Source: Panopea generosa
Lineage: Eukaryota; Mollusca; Bivalvia; Adapedonta; Hiatellidae
DNA: 64,000 nt
Assembly: GCA_029582155.1 (NCBI GenBank)
Contig: CM055897.1
Location: 19,555,857 to 19,619,856, forward strand
Direction: 5' to 3'
Position numbers and translations under genes: made by a program
Notes under the pieces: model-generated
What the model saw: the letters and a program-made list of their open reading frames with translations, nothing else
What the model was told of the DNA's origin: nothing
Databases searched by the model: none
Part shown: positions 42,360 to 55,205 of the stretch, in pieces
Layout: each line of letters opens with the position of its first letter
Position numbering within the stretch: position 1 is the first letter of the stretch

Positions 42360-44530
42360 GATTGAAGCACAACCCTGTGTGTACAATTAATAACGTATAA
42401 TAAGTTAATTAAGCTGTCACGTGTGTTAAACTATTTTGATAATATAACTTGTTAACAATCATTAATGCATTTATAAAATGCTCGTTTTAATATAGATATA
42501 ACCTTATCTAACTGTTCAGGGGGAACATGGGTAAGCGTTCAATACTGAAATATCGGTTTACATAGTTATACTGAATAATTTATCGATTTGTAGTAACAAC
42601 AATAATTGGTAAAACAATTAATTAGGTCAACGCATACCAGGTAATTGGATCATAGCGGTATACATACTTAAGTATAAGCTGTGGATGTGTACACATGGTG
42701 ACATCGGACAGGCATATTAATGACAGGTAACACCCACCATACTTTGGTATCGGACGACATGTGTCAGATCGGGTTACATTATAATGATTTTTTCTTTATT
42801 TGATACTGTTATCTTCTTAAAATTTTTTATATCAAGAGATATTTGCAATACTGACAGAATTATATTCTTTACGTTTGTGTTATTAATTTATATGGCTGTG
42901 TGCGTACACATTATACACTAGGCCCAATATATACAAGCAGCTATAGTCACGGATTTATATATTTCTATGCACGTCCTTGCTGTAGTATATTATATTATTG
43001 TTAATAATTAATGGTATTCGTCATAACTTTGAAACACTTAAAATTGTATACAGAGGTTGGTTGTAAGAAATATTTATAGAGGTTTATGATATTGGAAATT
43101 CGAATGAACCCCAAAATACTGTACAGTTAGCTGGCGACTTTGTTTTGGATTGAGCCGAAATTTCGAACAAGAGTTTTGTGTGTTGTAGAGATTGTGCTCA
43201 ATCGGCTTTACTAATGAAATTTGATTTTATTAATTCTGCCATATATTTCTTTACGAAAGTTTAAAATAATTGCTACACACGCTGCAAGTTGTTTTATTTT
43301 ACGTATGTGATATCAGAAACAGCAGATAGCAGTGTGTGTGTGTGTGTGTGTGTGTTGTTTCTGTATTCATGTCAAATGTAACTCTTCAATATCGGAGGTA
43401 ATTAAGGTGAAAGGTCAGGTCGAATTTCCGCCAATTGAATATGGATATGAAGCTGGCCCACCATTATTTTCCCATATACCGCAATGTTAGCTCCATGCGC
43501 TATAGCACTTACCCTGAAACTCCAAACTCCATGAAAATTTCTTAAATTCATATTCATTTCAAGCAGAATACAAACACAACATTATATCAAGGGCATTAAC
43601 TACTTCTATTATTAACTATTATGCTCAAAGTGAAAGTAGCTGTTACTTTTACTATATTCATGGGCCATTTTAATCAAATTATGCACAATTCTTACCGTCT
43701 AAGCAGTAATCTTATCTTCTTGGTATAGCTAAGATTTCGACCATCTTTGCACCACTCTCTATACGGGGGACATTCAATAGGTATTGTTATATTGGCAATA
43801 TAATAAAAACAACAAATACTGTCTTGATAATATTTGGTTCAGATCTTCAAAGCAATCTCCTTTAACATAAATGCGCTTTTTCAATCTTCTGAAATTTGTC
43901 TTTATAGTCTGTTTTGTGTATACAATGCAAGACCTTCGCCTGTCTTTGGTGGCCATATTTTGCTAACATTATTTCTATGGGGCTCGAACTAGTGAACTAA
44001 TATTTAATTTTCTTACTATTACCATATACACGTTTAATAATCTGCGATGCACGTATTCCACTTGTAAAACTTGCATCCATACAGCTATATATTTAGCAGT
44101 TCTATTTCCAGTTATATTTGACTTGTATACCACTGTGTGTGGTCAAGACTACGATAAAATGTAGCGCATGATTTGTTAGTTGCTATCATCGGATGTATAA
44201 TAAACAAATACAGTTGACTGACGATTAACATGTTCACGGTTCTTGATTTATGTGTCGAATACTATTACTTATTGAACGCCCCTCGTACACCAATCTGTAT
44301 TGCAATTTCATATGTGAATTGTATTTTCACACTCACATCATCTTGATCTACCAATGTCCATTTTCTATGGAACTACTTTCACTACCATTCTGACCCCCTT
44401 TGGTTCCTAGTCAAAGTCCATAAAATACTTACAACGAACTGACTTCAACCAGCCTTAAGGACAGAAATGTTACTGTAACATAGTTCAAGTTTCTAAAGGA
44501 CATCCCGCGGGTGGGTGGTTTAATGATCGA
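42360..44530. other. Intergenic stretch, no supported gene
   Basis: AT-rich, with a (GT)n run near 43333-43355. The 60-codon minus ORF at 43774-43956 (starts MATKDRRRSC) is unassigned and lacks supporting context. Confidence 0.5.
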
Positions 44531-44534
44531 GGGC

Positions 44535-44770
44535 GCCCGTTTCATTAACGTTCGCAAGTTTACGAACTTCAAAGTTTAAACTTTATTAAATAAAGTTATG
44601 AAAAAAGTCGGGAAAATTCATTTAGTGTGTCGTTTACTTATTTTACGATCTTTTGTATATTCTTACTAAAATTTGCATTAAAATACTGCACAAATGAAAC
44701 GATTCTAGATGTCACAATTTGTTCGTACGAAATTCTTAAGACTTACGAAGGTTAATGAAACGGGTCCCAT
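44535..44770. mobile_element. 236-bp MITE with ~25-bp terminal inverted repeats
   Basis: The left end 'cgcccgtttcattaacgttc' + 'gcaagttt' pairs with the complement of the right end 'acttacgaaggttaatgaaa' + 'cgggtccc'. The interior shares 'ttattttacgatcttttgta' with the reversed relative at 16560-16748. Confidence 0.7.
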
Positions 44771-45579
44771 ACACTGAAAGATGTCGTGGTTTGGAGTACC
44801 ATACAGTCCAAACACCTCTAAACGTTATTTACCGAATAACCTTGGGTTTGTTCTGATGCATGTATCTACAAAGAAAACAGAATGTCATATGTAAAATGTC
44901 ATGTGCTGAACTCCATTGAAAGAACATTTTATGTTTCTAAATATTTCTAGAAAATGGACGTGTGCTTATTAACCTACACGTTATCACTATTCTTCCCCCA
45001 CTATTCCCAAAACCCTTCAAAAGAAACTTTTGAATTTATTTTTTATGTAACAGCACAGTACTTATTGTATGCATATTTAAATAGTGTTTTGAGTTATTTT
45101 GTCTGCATAAAAGCTTCCAGAACTTTACTATGATTGATTTTTTCTTTTAAACATTAAGCCCTGTATTGATGTTTATATTATCCAAGAAAGATCGTGTGTG
45201 TGATCAAGACTACGATTAACGATTTGTGTTTTCGTCTGCATCTGTGTCGTCTGCTTCTATGTGGTTACATTTCCTTGAAGTAAACAATCCCTTAATTGGA
45301 CCATAATCTTGGTAACTGTAGCTAAGAGGGAAATTATCTACTCGTTTGTCGGTAAAAGAAGTTACAAGGCGATGTTTGCCATTCAATATTTAAGTTGCCC
45401 TGTTGGTTTTCGCCATATAATGTATTTCGTTTTTTGTTGTGTTCAGTTATTTCTGTAATTCAGTGGTTGGTATCTATTTGAGATGTGGGTAGTTGTTTAA
45501 TGGCATATTTCATATTCAAGTGACATGGTTACCATGTGTTGTGTTTGTCACTGATGAATTGGTATTGTGATACACAGCA

Positions 45580-45885
45580 GTGGCATACGCGCACACTGAT
45601 TGGTCAGTTGATTCAGCGGAAGTTGAAACAGTCCCCGGCGCGGTAGGCTATAGTACGGACCCAGCTTTTCCGATTGGGTCCGTTAAATAGCAATGTTGGG
45701 AAAGCCACATTTGAGCATGTTGATTGGTTAGTTGCTTTAACTGAAAGTTTGAATGACGTCACAATTTAGTAAGCGTTCAATTGCTATGAATGGTCGGACA
45801 GGCATAGAGTTCCCTGCTTTTTCATTAGGGATAATAGACCTGATTCGAGAGATATCAAGTTCTGTGATAGACTTCTGGCGCCGGA
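45580..45885 (+). repeat. Dispersed repeat 'gattggtcagttgctt', copy 2
   Basis: It shares 'gttgggaaagcc', 'gttgattggttagttgcttt', 'gtttgaatgacgtcacaatt', 'tagtaagcgttcaattgcta' and 'gagttccctgctttttcatt' with 60240-60450 and, more distantly, 16195-16480. The front part carries a partial internal duplicate of its own start. Confidence 0.72.
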
Positions 45886-45889
45886 AGAC

Positions 45890-46325
45890 AGGACCGACAG
45901 CACGTGCACGTTGCAGCGAGTGCACAGTAAATTCATGCTGAACTTCCACCGAGGTCAACGATGTGCAGACATCAGTGACACTTATTTCTGGGATTTGTCA
46001 TCCCAGGGCATTTTATTGCTGTGGTCCCAGAATGGACCAGAAGCGGATGTTAGCTCCACCACTATTACTTAAAGGATACAAGAGCTCCCAGCGACACCAA
46101 AAACCACGATCTTAACAAAACTACTGCAGCGAAAACGCTAGAAGATAATTTTGACGCACGATTCAACCATATCAGACCATCAACACACATTACAGTCCGG
46201 GCACTATAGAGCCAACATGTGAGAACCCCCGGGTTATTTGACGGAGTGACTATAAAACTTCGAATAACATCAACAACAGCAGTTAGGAATGTTTCTACAG
46301 TCTATTTAACTCTTATGGGCCAAGT
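45890..46325. other. Unique stretch, no supported gene
   Basis: Relatively GC-balanced sequence between a dispersed repeat and the 25-bp array. The ORF at 46219-46407 runs into the array and is unassigned. Confidence 0.4.
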
Positions 46326-46329
46326 CAGA

Positions 46330-47012
46330 AGTAGACCGAAGTTTTCATATCTCTTCGTATGTTGCGTTTCCTTAGCTCTTCATGTGGTGCGTTTTCATAT
46401 CTCTTAGTGTGCTGCATTTTCATATTTCTTCGTGTGTTGCGTTCCCATAGCTCTTCATGTGTTGCGTTTCAATAGCTCTTCATGTGTTGAGTTTCCATAA
46501 CTCTTCATGTGTTGCGTTTTCATATTTCTTCGTGTGTTGCGTTTTCATATCTCTTCGTGTGTTGCGTTTCCTTAGCACTTCATGTGTTGCGTTTTCATAA
46601 CTCTTCGTGTGTTGCGTTTTCATATCTCTTCGTGTGTTGCGTTTCCTTAGCACTTCATGTGTTGCGTTTTCATATCTCTTCGTGTATTGCGTTTCCATAG
46701 CTCTTCATATGTTGCGTTTCCATAGCTTTTCATGTATTGCATTTTCATATTTCTTCGTGTGTTGCGTTTTCATATTTCTTCGTGTGTTGCGTTTTCATAT
46801 CTCTTCGTGTGTTGCGTTTCCATATATATCTTCGTGTGTTGTGTTTTCATATATATCTTCGTGTGTTGTGTTTTCATATCTCTTCCTGTGTTGCGTTTCC
46901 ATAGCTCTTCATATGTTGCGTTTCCATAGCTCTTCACGTGTTGCGTTTCCATAGCTCTTCATATGTTGCGTTTCCATAGCTCTTCATATGTTGCGTTTCC
47001 ATATCTCTGAAG
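46330..47012. repeat. 25-bp minisatellite, ~27 copies
   Basis: Unit 'gttgcgttttcatatctctt' + 'cgtgt', with 'ccatagctcttcatat' variants interleaved. ORFs on both strands are repeat translations (75-nt super-period). Confidence 0.94.
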
Positions 47013-47389
47013 TGCATATAGAATAGTTTATTATTAAGACATGAGGTTTTTTCGAACAGGTAAGATTGTGTAGTTATTTGATATGTTAATTCTCAAACAA
47101 TTATATTAATAAAAATGCAATCCATACATTCAAAGATTCTGATTTAGATATATGACTTAGAGATATTACCATTGACTATACTTTGTTGTATACTTGCATA
47201 ACTGTGAAGATTGGTGCCAAATTAGGGTAGCAAGTAAATATACTATATTTATGTCTTCTGCATCATATTCTTTATTGCCGCTTGGATATTTCTAAACGAA
47301 TTAAAAATAACCGCTGTTCCAACCTCTTTATTCACATGTTTTGGGTTATGACGTAGTCTGACCGTTCGTCGGTCTATCATACAGCAAAG

Positions 47390-47642
47390 ATGGTATAGGG
47401 ATAGAGCGTTCGCCTTGCAATCGGAAGGTCATGGGTTCGCTCCCCGGTCGGGTCATACCATAGACTTAGAAGCTTCCTCTCTTGGCACTCAGCACTAGAG
47501 GATAGTTATAGGTCTGGTCGGCCCGATATCAGTATAATGTAGGATGGGGTACTATATCATGTGTCTGCGGCATGACACCTTCGCGATATAACTGAACAAT
47601 TGTCAAAAGCGACGCTTACCACCATACAACCAACCAACCATC
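47390..47642 (+). mobile_element. tRNA-derived SINE, family C (complete head)
   Basis: Head 'tatagggatagagcgttcgc', B-box 'catgggttcgctccccggtc', then 'gggtcataccatagacttag', 'gatatcagtataatgtagga', 'gtgtctgcggcatgacacct' and tail 'ttaccaccatacaaccaacc'. Confidence 0.82.
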
Positions 47643-47949
47643 GTCTCTGTATCGTATTTGATGACTTAACTTACGGTTCCTGATTTCACGTGTATTTTCT
47701 GGATGTGTTAGCAAACGAGCATATCTTACACCGTTTTATGACACTGTTGGTCAGCTGACATGCATGGAAAAAATCTAAAATAATTGCAAGGAGTGTTTTC
47801 ATTTATATATTTGTTGGGAAATAGATGTTTGTCCTTTTGACCTTTATTGATTTGAGTTTAAATCTAAGAACCAGCAAATATAAATTTAGATCAGAATAAT
47901 TTTATGTATTTGCTTCAGACCCTTTCACATTCGTATGTGCATCATCAGT

Positions 47950-47995
47950 GACATATATATAGATACATATATATATATATATATATACATATATA
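47950..47995. repeat. Interrupted (TA)n microsatellite
   Basis: Runs of 'atatat' with 'agatac' and 'acat' breaks, directly before the repeated 'agctctgacaatggaatgat' block. Confidence 0.9.
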
Positions 47996-48173
47996 GCTCT
48001 GACAATGGAATGATTCAAATATCGATTTTGGTTCTGCTCTGGCTGTTAACAGTGTTTGAGAAATTTCACTTGCAAAGCGCGGGAGGTAAACACATTCTCT
48101 CACACACACAGACATTTAATGGACTGTATACGTTTGGAAAACATCATTTAATTTAATATGATTAATATATATA

Positions 48174-48730
48174 TATAGCTCTGACAATGGAATGATTCAA
48201 TATCGATTTTGGAGCTGCACTGGCTGTCTAAGGTATTTGAGAAATTTAACTTGTTGTTTATGTAAATGTCAACAAGATTGAGCACTGTCATTGCCGTCTC
48301 TAAATTGTTTGATTTCAATATTGAAGTGTTTGTTTTTCTGAATGCGTGAAGTCCTACAACGAAATTGTATCTTATGTTGTCTTCGTCTATAGAAACTAAC
48401 TTTATCGCATTGCGTCCTACTTTGTTTGTATCGTTTTAGCAATGTTCGCTTTACTAATGATGGAAATGGCGCTTTTTCCATTATATACTCATAATAGAAG
48501 TTTCGCCAAGTTGTCTGAAACTCAGATTGTTTGTTTTACCAGCAGTGTCAATAATGTTATTCCATATATCTAGCGGAGATACTCAAACATCCATTCAAGT
48601 GAGTTCGCTCCAGAATTTACACGAACGCTCGAATACCACCGCATTGATCAAGTGGTCCAACGTCGGTGTACATATTATCTGGTGTATGGAGACCTGTAAC
48701 AGTTATTGAATCTCTGAACAAGTCGTATTG
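48174..48730. repeat. Direct duplication, left copy (~560 bp)
   Basis: From 'agctctgacaatggaatgat' to 'ttgaatctctgaacaagtcg' this matches 49326-49855 with few differences. Its first ~80 bp occurs a third time at 47994-48075. A minus-strand frame (48481-48269, starting MEKAPFPSLVKRTLLKRY) is conserved in part, but stops break it upstream and I recognise no family. Confidence 0.88.
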
Positions 48731-49325
48731 ATTTTTATCTTCCTGACTGGCAGTATTTGTTTCCGTGGGTCATACCAGTTAAGTCGTCGAACATATCAAA
48801 GTTTATTCTGTTTGTTAGCTTGATTGTTAAGTCAATGATGATAAAAGAAAATATGTATTTCTCTACAAATTTATATCATTTTGTTCGAAGTTAACTAACG
48901 GCGTGAGTTACAGTGTATAATTGCAGCTTTGAATTATGCATCATTGTTAGATAACATGTATATATCATATTTTTATCCAGGGGTATGCGATTTTGGTTCA
49001 GAACATGTGTTTCATGTATTTCACCCATACGTCTACATTCCATCCATACGTCTACATATAGATAACGAAGTATGGTTATATATTTATTTATATACTTAAC
49101 ACATTTAAAAACACATCTGGTTTAATACTGAATATATGATTTATACCAGCTCTGCTATCGACCGCAATTAATTTGTTAAATTTATGTTTTAAAGTGCTGA
49201 AAGTGTTGGAATAAAATTCTAAAAAATGTAAGAAAGTTTTGTCTTGGAGTTTATCGTTCTTGACATAGCTTGATTTAAGAAATACACAAACTTGCGTTTT
49301 TAAAGGTGTTAAGAATAAATAAATT

Positions 49326-49890
49326 CAGCTCTGACAATGGAATGGATTAGATATCGATTCTTGTACAACCCTGACTGTCAGTACGGAGTTTGATAAATGT
49401 TTGAAAAGCTGTTAATGTAAATGTCAACAAGATTGAGCACTGTCATTGCCGTCTCTAAATTGTTTGATTTCAACATTGATGTGTTTGTTTTTCTGATTTG
49501 AGTGAAGTCCTACAACGAGATTGTATCTTATGTTGTCTTCGTCTATAGAAACTAACTTTATCGCATTGCGTCCTACTTTGTTTGTATCGTTTTAGCAATG
49601 TTCGCTTTACTAATGATGACAATGGCGCTGTTTCAATTATAAACTCTTAAAAGAAGTTCCGCCAAGTTGTCTAAAACTCAGATTGTTTGTTTTACCAGCA
49701 GTGTCAATAATGTTATTCCATATATTTAGCGGAGATACTCAAACATTCATTCAAGTGAGTTCGACACGAACGCTCGTATACCACCGCATTGATCAAGTGA
49801 TCCAACATCGGTTAAATATTCTGTAACAGTTATTGAATCTCTGAACAAGTCGTACTGATTTTTATCTTCCTGATTGGCGGTATTTGTTTT
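49326..49890. repeat. Direct duplication, right copy
   Basis: Partner of 48174-48730, about 1.15 kb away. It shares 'caacaagattgagcactgtc', 'atcgcattgcgtcctacttt' and 'cagcagtgtcaataatgtta'. It lacks about 15 bp around 49767 present in the left copy, and a ~20-bp piece near 49813. Confidence 0.88.
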
Positions 49891-50094
49891 CTTGGGTCAT
49901 TTCGGTTATGTCGCGAGATAGATAAACACTATCTTTCGTTTACTATCTTGATCGAAAAAGTAAACAGCACTTAGCAATGATTGGTATCATTTTGCTGTAA
50001 ATTAACAAATCATTTGGTAAATGATTGCAACTTTGAGTTCTTGAAATAGCTTAATTGCTATATTTAGAAGTAACACTAGTATTAGATAATTATA

Positions 50095-50275
50095 GTGCGT
50101 GGACCGGTGGTAGAGAATCGAACCCAAACTTGGAGGGTTTTCGGTTCGATCCTTCGCCACGGTTGTGTAGTGTCCTTAAACAAGACACTTTATCTGCATA
50201 TGCTTAGTACTATTTCTATGCAGGAAGACTAATTTGTCGCAGTTGTATTAACGTTTTTTACAATCGAAGTAAAAT
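50095..50275 (+). mobile_element. tRNA-derived SINE, family D
   Basis: 'tgcgtggaccggtggtagag' and 'tcggttcgatccttcgccac' are the tRNA-like boxes. 'aaacaagacactttatctgc' follows and is shared with 60018-60235. Confidence 0.68.
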
Positions 50276-50507
50276 AAATCAGTTAAAACTGCACTATTTG
50301 ATAATAATACCTTTTGACATGTTTGTGAAAAAATCACCATTTAACAATTTAATATCTAGACAAACTTAAAACGTTTAATATAAACAACCTTTAAAATGAT
50401 TTATGATGGGAAGCCAAATATTAACAAACACGTTGGGCATGTATACAGAAAAACATTTTAGTCGATTTTCATCAAATTGATTCTGGTGTATTGATGAATA
50501 TTTTATA

Positions 50508-50802
50508 GGCCCGGTTAGGTCAATCGGTAGCTAGACTGACCATCAATCTAGGGGTCATGTGCTCGAATACCCGCCCGGCTACAGTCTCCGTGATATACGA
50601 CTATGCGTCTCATTGTCATTCGTCTCTCACCGCTGAGTAAAGTAGGACGCTTATCATTTACTTTCGGAGATGGGGTGTGCTCGAGTGCTGGTTAACCTTC
50701 CAGGATCCTAGAAAATAACGGTTAAGTTAACTGATTGTCTGATAGTCTTCAATGACATATAAGATAGGATGCTAAATATTCATTCAATCAATCGGTCATA
50801 GA
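50508..50802 (+). mobile_element. tRNA-derived SINE, family B
   Basis: Head 'ggcccggttaggtcaatcgg', B-box 'catgtgctcgaatacccgcc', then 'ctacagtctccgtgatatac', 'cattcgtctctcaccgctga', 'tgctggttaaccttccagga' and tail 'aatattcattcaatcaatcg'. Confidence 0.82.
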
Positions 50803-51410
50803 TAATCCAAAAAAAAAATGACGTACGAATGGGGCAAACATAACTTTAATATTGTGTACACCATTGCAAGCATATTTACAAATTACACGTAAATATGTAT
50901 TCATGGGCAGCATCCGCAGATCTACTTTCTTGTACTGAATCACTGGTCCTTTTGCCGTATTACATTATTCCGCTAGATTGTCGATTTTAAAAATAACTAC
51001 TTTTAACACATGAAATTCAATATCTGGTATTAACTATATAATGTATTTTGCACATCATAATTATTATTTTAAGTTGTCATGTTATTATTTGAGTGAGCAT
51101 TATTTTTTGTGATTTTTTTTTCGTTTGTTTGAAATATTTTATTTTTATATCAGTTTGTAGCATGCTTATTTTCGTCATTATATGTTTAATATAAATAAGA
51201 TAGCGCACGATGAAAAGTGATCAAATTTAAGTTCCAGGCGTCAACAACAATGTGCCCTTTCTTTACTGAGACTAACCCGAAATAAATTCTTAAAAATACA
51301 TTTAAGTTCGATTTGTAACAATCAAACGTCATTTCATTTTCTCAATGACATTTTTAATAAATCAGTTCAGTTGATATATTTATAACTTAAATACTGGTAT
51401 ATTAAACTTA
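50803..51410. other. AT-rich intergenic stretch, nothing identified
   Basis: No exon, tRNA-like box or clear inverted repeat was seen before the 26-bp array. Confidence 0.5.
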
Positions 51411-51414
51411 CACA

Positions 51415-52330
51415 ATGTATCATTACTCACAAACTACAACGTGTATCATTACTCATAAACTACAACGTGTATCATTACTCGTAAACTACAACGTGTATCA
51501 TTAGTCATAAACTACAACGTGTATCTTTACTTGTAAATTACAAGGTGTATCATTACTCATAAACTACAACGTTTATCATTACTACTTAACTAAAACGTGT
51601 ATCATAACTCGCAAACTACAACGTGTATACTTACTCATGAACTACAAAGTGAAACATTACTCGTAACTTAAAAGTGTATCATTACTCGTAAACTACAATA
51701 TGTATCATTACTCGTAAATTAAAATGTATATCATTACTCGTAAACTACAACGTACATCATTACTCATAAACTACAACGTGTATTAATACTCGTAAGCTAC
51801 AACGTGAATCATTACTCATAAACTACAAAGTGTATCATTGCTCAAAAACTACAACATGTATCATTACTCGTAAACTACAAAGTGTATCATTACTCATAAA
51901 CCAAAACGTGTATCATTTTTCGTAAACTGCAACATGTACCATTACTCGTAAACTACAACGTGCATCATTACTCATGAACTTCAAAGTGTACCATTACTCG
52001 TAAACTTCAACGTGTATCATTACTCGTAAACTACAAAGTGTTTCATAATTCATGAACTACAACGTGTATCATTACTAATTAATAAAAACATGTATTGTTA
52101 TTCATAAACTTCAACATGCATTGTTATCCATACACTACAACCTAAAAAGTATATTGTTATCAATAAACTACAACATGTATTGTTATCCATAAACTACAAC
52201 ATGTATTGTTATCTATAAACAACAACATGTATAATTATCCGTAAACTACAACATGTATTATTATCCATTAACTACAACATGTATTATTATCCATTAACTA
52301 CAACATGTAGTAAGTAATATACATAAACTA
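51415..52330. repeat. 26-bp minisatellite, ~35 copies
   Basis: Unit 'cattactcgtaaactacaac' + 'gtgtat'. It drifts to 'tgttatccataaactacaac' + 'atgtat' in the right third, so the two ends form separate subfamilies. Confidence 0.93.
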
Positions 52331-52436
52331 CAACACTTATCCTTTTCAATAAGAAGAGAACAGTAGAGTACATTTCACCAAAGTAGAATACAATGCAATG
52401 TAGTACAGTACAGTTATTTACAAGTAATGTAAAGTG

Positions 52437-52510
52437 GAATAGAATAGAATAGAATAGAATAGAATAGAATAGAATAGAATAGAATAGAATAGAATAGAAT
52501 AGAATAGAAT
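52437..52510. repeat. (AGAAT)n pentanucleotide microsatellite
   Basis: About 14 clean 'agaat' units followed by 'acaat' variants. The minus ORF of repeated Phe-Tyr-Ser-Ile-Leu codons is an artefact. Confidence 0.97.
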
Positions 52511-52864
52511 ACAATACAATAAAATAGAAACGTTCAGTTATAGCGTACAATATTTATTGTCAGCATTGTGGTGAGATAGCGCGTGACAGATCTATAGACC
52601 TAAGGGACACACATCAAAAGTACATAGTTATTTGGAAGTGTTGTCCCATGCGAGTATTTTATGAAACTTAGTTTTGAAATATTGAACTTGACTTCATATC
52701 ATATGCGTTATGATTTTATTGGCCTGAAGGGATTCATTTACTATTCAAAAATAAGTTGACAGCATTTTCTGACATTTTCAATCTTGCTTTTGCTCTGGTT
52801 TGGTATTTGTTTTCAAATTCAATCTAAAATGTGTTATTATGAGATATGTGGAATGTTGTTGGGC

Positions 52865-53613
52865 CGCTAATGCTATGGTCTCACAAGTGTATTGTTGATG
52901 ACCAGTAGAAATGTGGTTTTACTAGTGTAACATTGTTTGCAAGTAAATATGTAGTTAACTGATATTGTATTATTGTTGACCTGTATAAATGCGGTCTCAA
53001 CGGTGTTGCATTGTTGTTTACCTGTATTAATGTGGTCTCAACGGTGTTGCATTGTTGTTGACCTATATAAATACGGTCTGAAACGGTGTTGCATTTTTGT
53101 TGACCTGTATAAATGCGGTCTAAACGGTGTTGCGTTGTTGTTGACCTGTATAAATACGGTCTCAACGGTGTTGCATTGTTGTTGACCTGTATAAATGCGG
53201 TCGCAACGGTGTTGTATTGTTGTTGACCTTTATAAATACGGTCTCAACGGTGTTGTATTGTTGACCTGTATGAATACGGTCTCAACGATGTTGCATTGTT
53301 GATCTGTATAAATGCGGTCTCAACGGTGTTGCGTTGTTGTTGACCTCTATAAATACGGTCTCAACGGTGTTGCATTGTTGTTGACCTGTATAAATACGGT
53401 CTCAACGGTGTTGCGTTGTTGTTGACCTGTATAAATACGGTATCAACGATGTTGCATTGTTGTTGACCTATATAGGTACGGTCTCAACCGTGTTGTATTG
53501 TTGATGACCTATTTTAATACGGTCTCAACGTTGTTGTATTGTTGATCAGTATAAAAACGGTCTCAACGGTGTTGCGTTGTTGTTGACCTGTATAAATACT
53601 GTATCAACGGTGT
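52865..53613. repeat. 41-bp minisatellite, left part (~18 copies)
   Basis: Unit 'ggtctcaacggtgttgcatt' + 'gttgttgacctgtataaata' + 'c', with 38-bp variants lacking 'ttg'. The leftmost units (52865-52975) are diverged. It continues after the insertion at 53614. Confidence 0.94.
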
Positions 53614-55205
53614 ATGTATGTATAAGTGTTTCTTTACCCTCGCACTTTGAACTAAGTCATTTTGGCGAGCCGGATAAGATGATTATTTAAAAAACAGGAT
53701 GATTGCTTAAAAAGCAAGGTGATTATATTAAGAGATAAGATGATCATTTAAAACTAATGATAATGATGATGATGAAGATGACGACGATAATCGGTGGTTA
53801 CCCCCTATGGAGTTTAAACACTTGTTTTATAAATATGGACATTCCTATTTTTACTTAATCAGTTGTTTAAATAGTTATTTTTAATTGCTTATATTGATGC
53901 AGACTTTATGCGATTTACTTCAATATTCAAGTACTAACGTTTAATTATTGAAACTCCAGGCATTCTACTCTACCTTGTGCAGCCAAAATATGATTTAAAA
54001 ATATTAGTACCGATTGTACTAGCATTACTATGGTATGTGTAAAACCTATATATTAGGCCAGACGCTTTTGCTTATAGCGCAAATAAATTTGCTTGAGATA
54101 TCATAAGCGTCCGACCCAACTTGAACCCTCAACAGGAATGATTCCCGCTGATTGTTTATCTGTGCACACTAATTGTGCTCAGTTGCTATGGTAATATTTT
54201 ATTTGTATGACAGTACCGTTAGCAACCGTATATACCACATACAGAGAGTAATTGTCAATATATAAATATCAACAAACTAAAGTATGTCGTAAAACCAGCA
54301 ACAATATTATTTTGTTGCTGGTATGGTACTTGACTTAAAGGAATATGGCTACACAGGTATTAATGTTTAAGTAAATGAGGTTTCATATATTAGTATATTT
54401 TCAGTCGATCGTCTTGCATAGCTCTATATTGAATGCCTATGATACTAATAACATCATTTGACATTCTCTAAAACCATTATACGGTAGTATTTACTGTTAA
54501 TGGTGAACCATATAACCCTGTACACACGTACATTGTTATTTATATACTTTAAATTGTATATTTATATTTGTATGGTAAACTAGAAAGTTGTAATAACTTC
54601 TAAAAGTGTTCAACCATTTTTTTTTTAATAATATAGCGGCAGGTACCGCTATATCATAGTTTGAGCTACGCAAGTTTATGAATAATTGATTTATTGAAAA
54701 AAATTCGTCAGCCTTGCAATATTTTGCTAGTACACCACACTATTAAAATGTGACCAACCACCGCTAATCTTCCATGATGTATCAGATATTGGTACACAAT
54801 GGACTAAAAGTATGTTAAAAATTGTTATTAAATTAAATTGTGATGTTTGTAAAGAAGCACCCGGCAGATTGCTCGTACCTAAAAAGCGCCATAATTAAAA
54901 AATATCTTAAAAAATCCGATATCCCCTCAGATCAGATCTGCTGAGAACTGATTAGTAGAAGTTGGTCACTATATATTTATAAGGTAGTCTTGTGTAATTC
55001 AATAATGAGTATCATGGCATTTCCTAACCATGATATTCCCTAGAACCGTACTCAATGCTGTGTAGTGAATACGGAGTTACTATATAGTCCCGTAATCAAC
55101 ATGATATACGTTACTATTTTAATGATTATTAAAATTATAATCACTGTAAATTAACATAAACATGCAAAAAACGCCAAAATATGTATAATACATATCCATT
55201 ACTAG
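53614..55205. mobile_element. 1,592-bp insertion inside the 41-bp array, flanked by a 7-bp direct repeat
   Basis: The array stops in mid-unit and resumes in matching register. 'acggtgt' occurs at 53607-53613 and again at 55206-55212, consistent with a target-site duplication. The insert is AT-rich, with no ORF above 60 codons and a short hairpin 'atatagcgg...ccgctatat' near 54634. Ends 'atgtatgtataagtg' and (complement) 'ctagtaatggatatg' are not clear inverted repeats. A non-autonomous element is likely; its class is unknown. Confidence 0.6.

Noticed and set aside
46480..46954. ORFs in the 25-bp array
   Set aside because: Repeat translations with a 75-nt super-period on both strands.
52287..52550. 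Minus-strand 87-codon ORF
   Set aside because: Largely the translation of an (AGAAT)n microsatellite.
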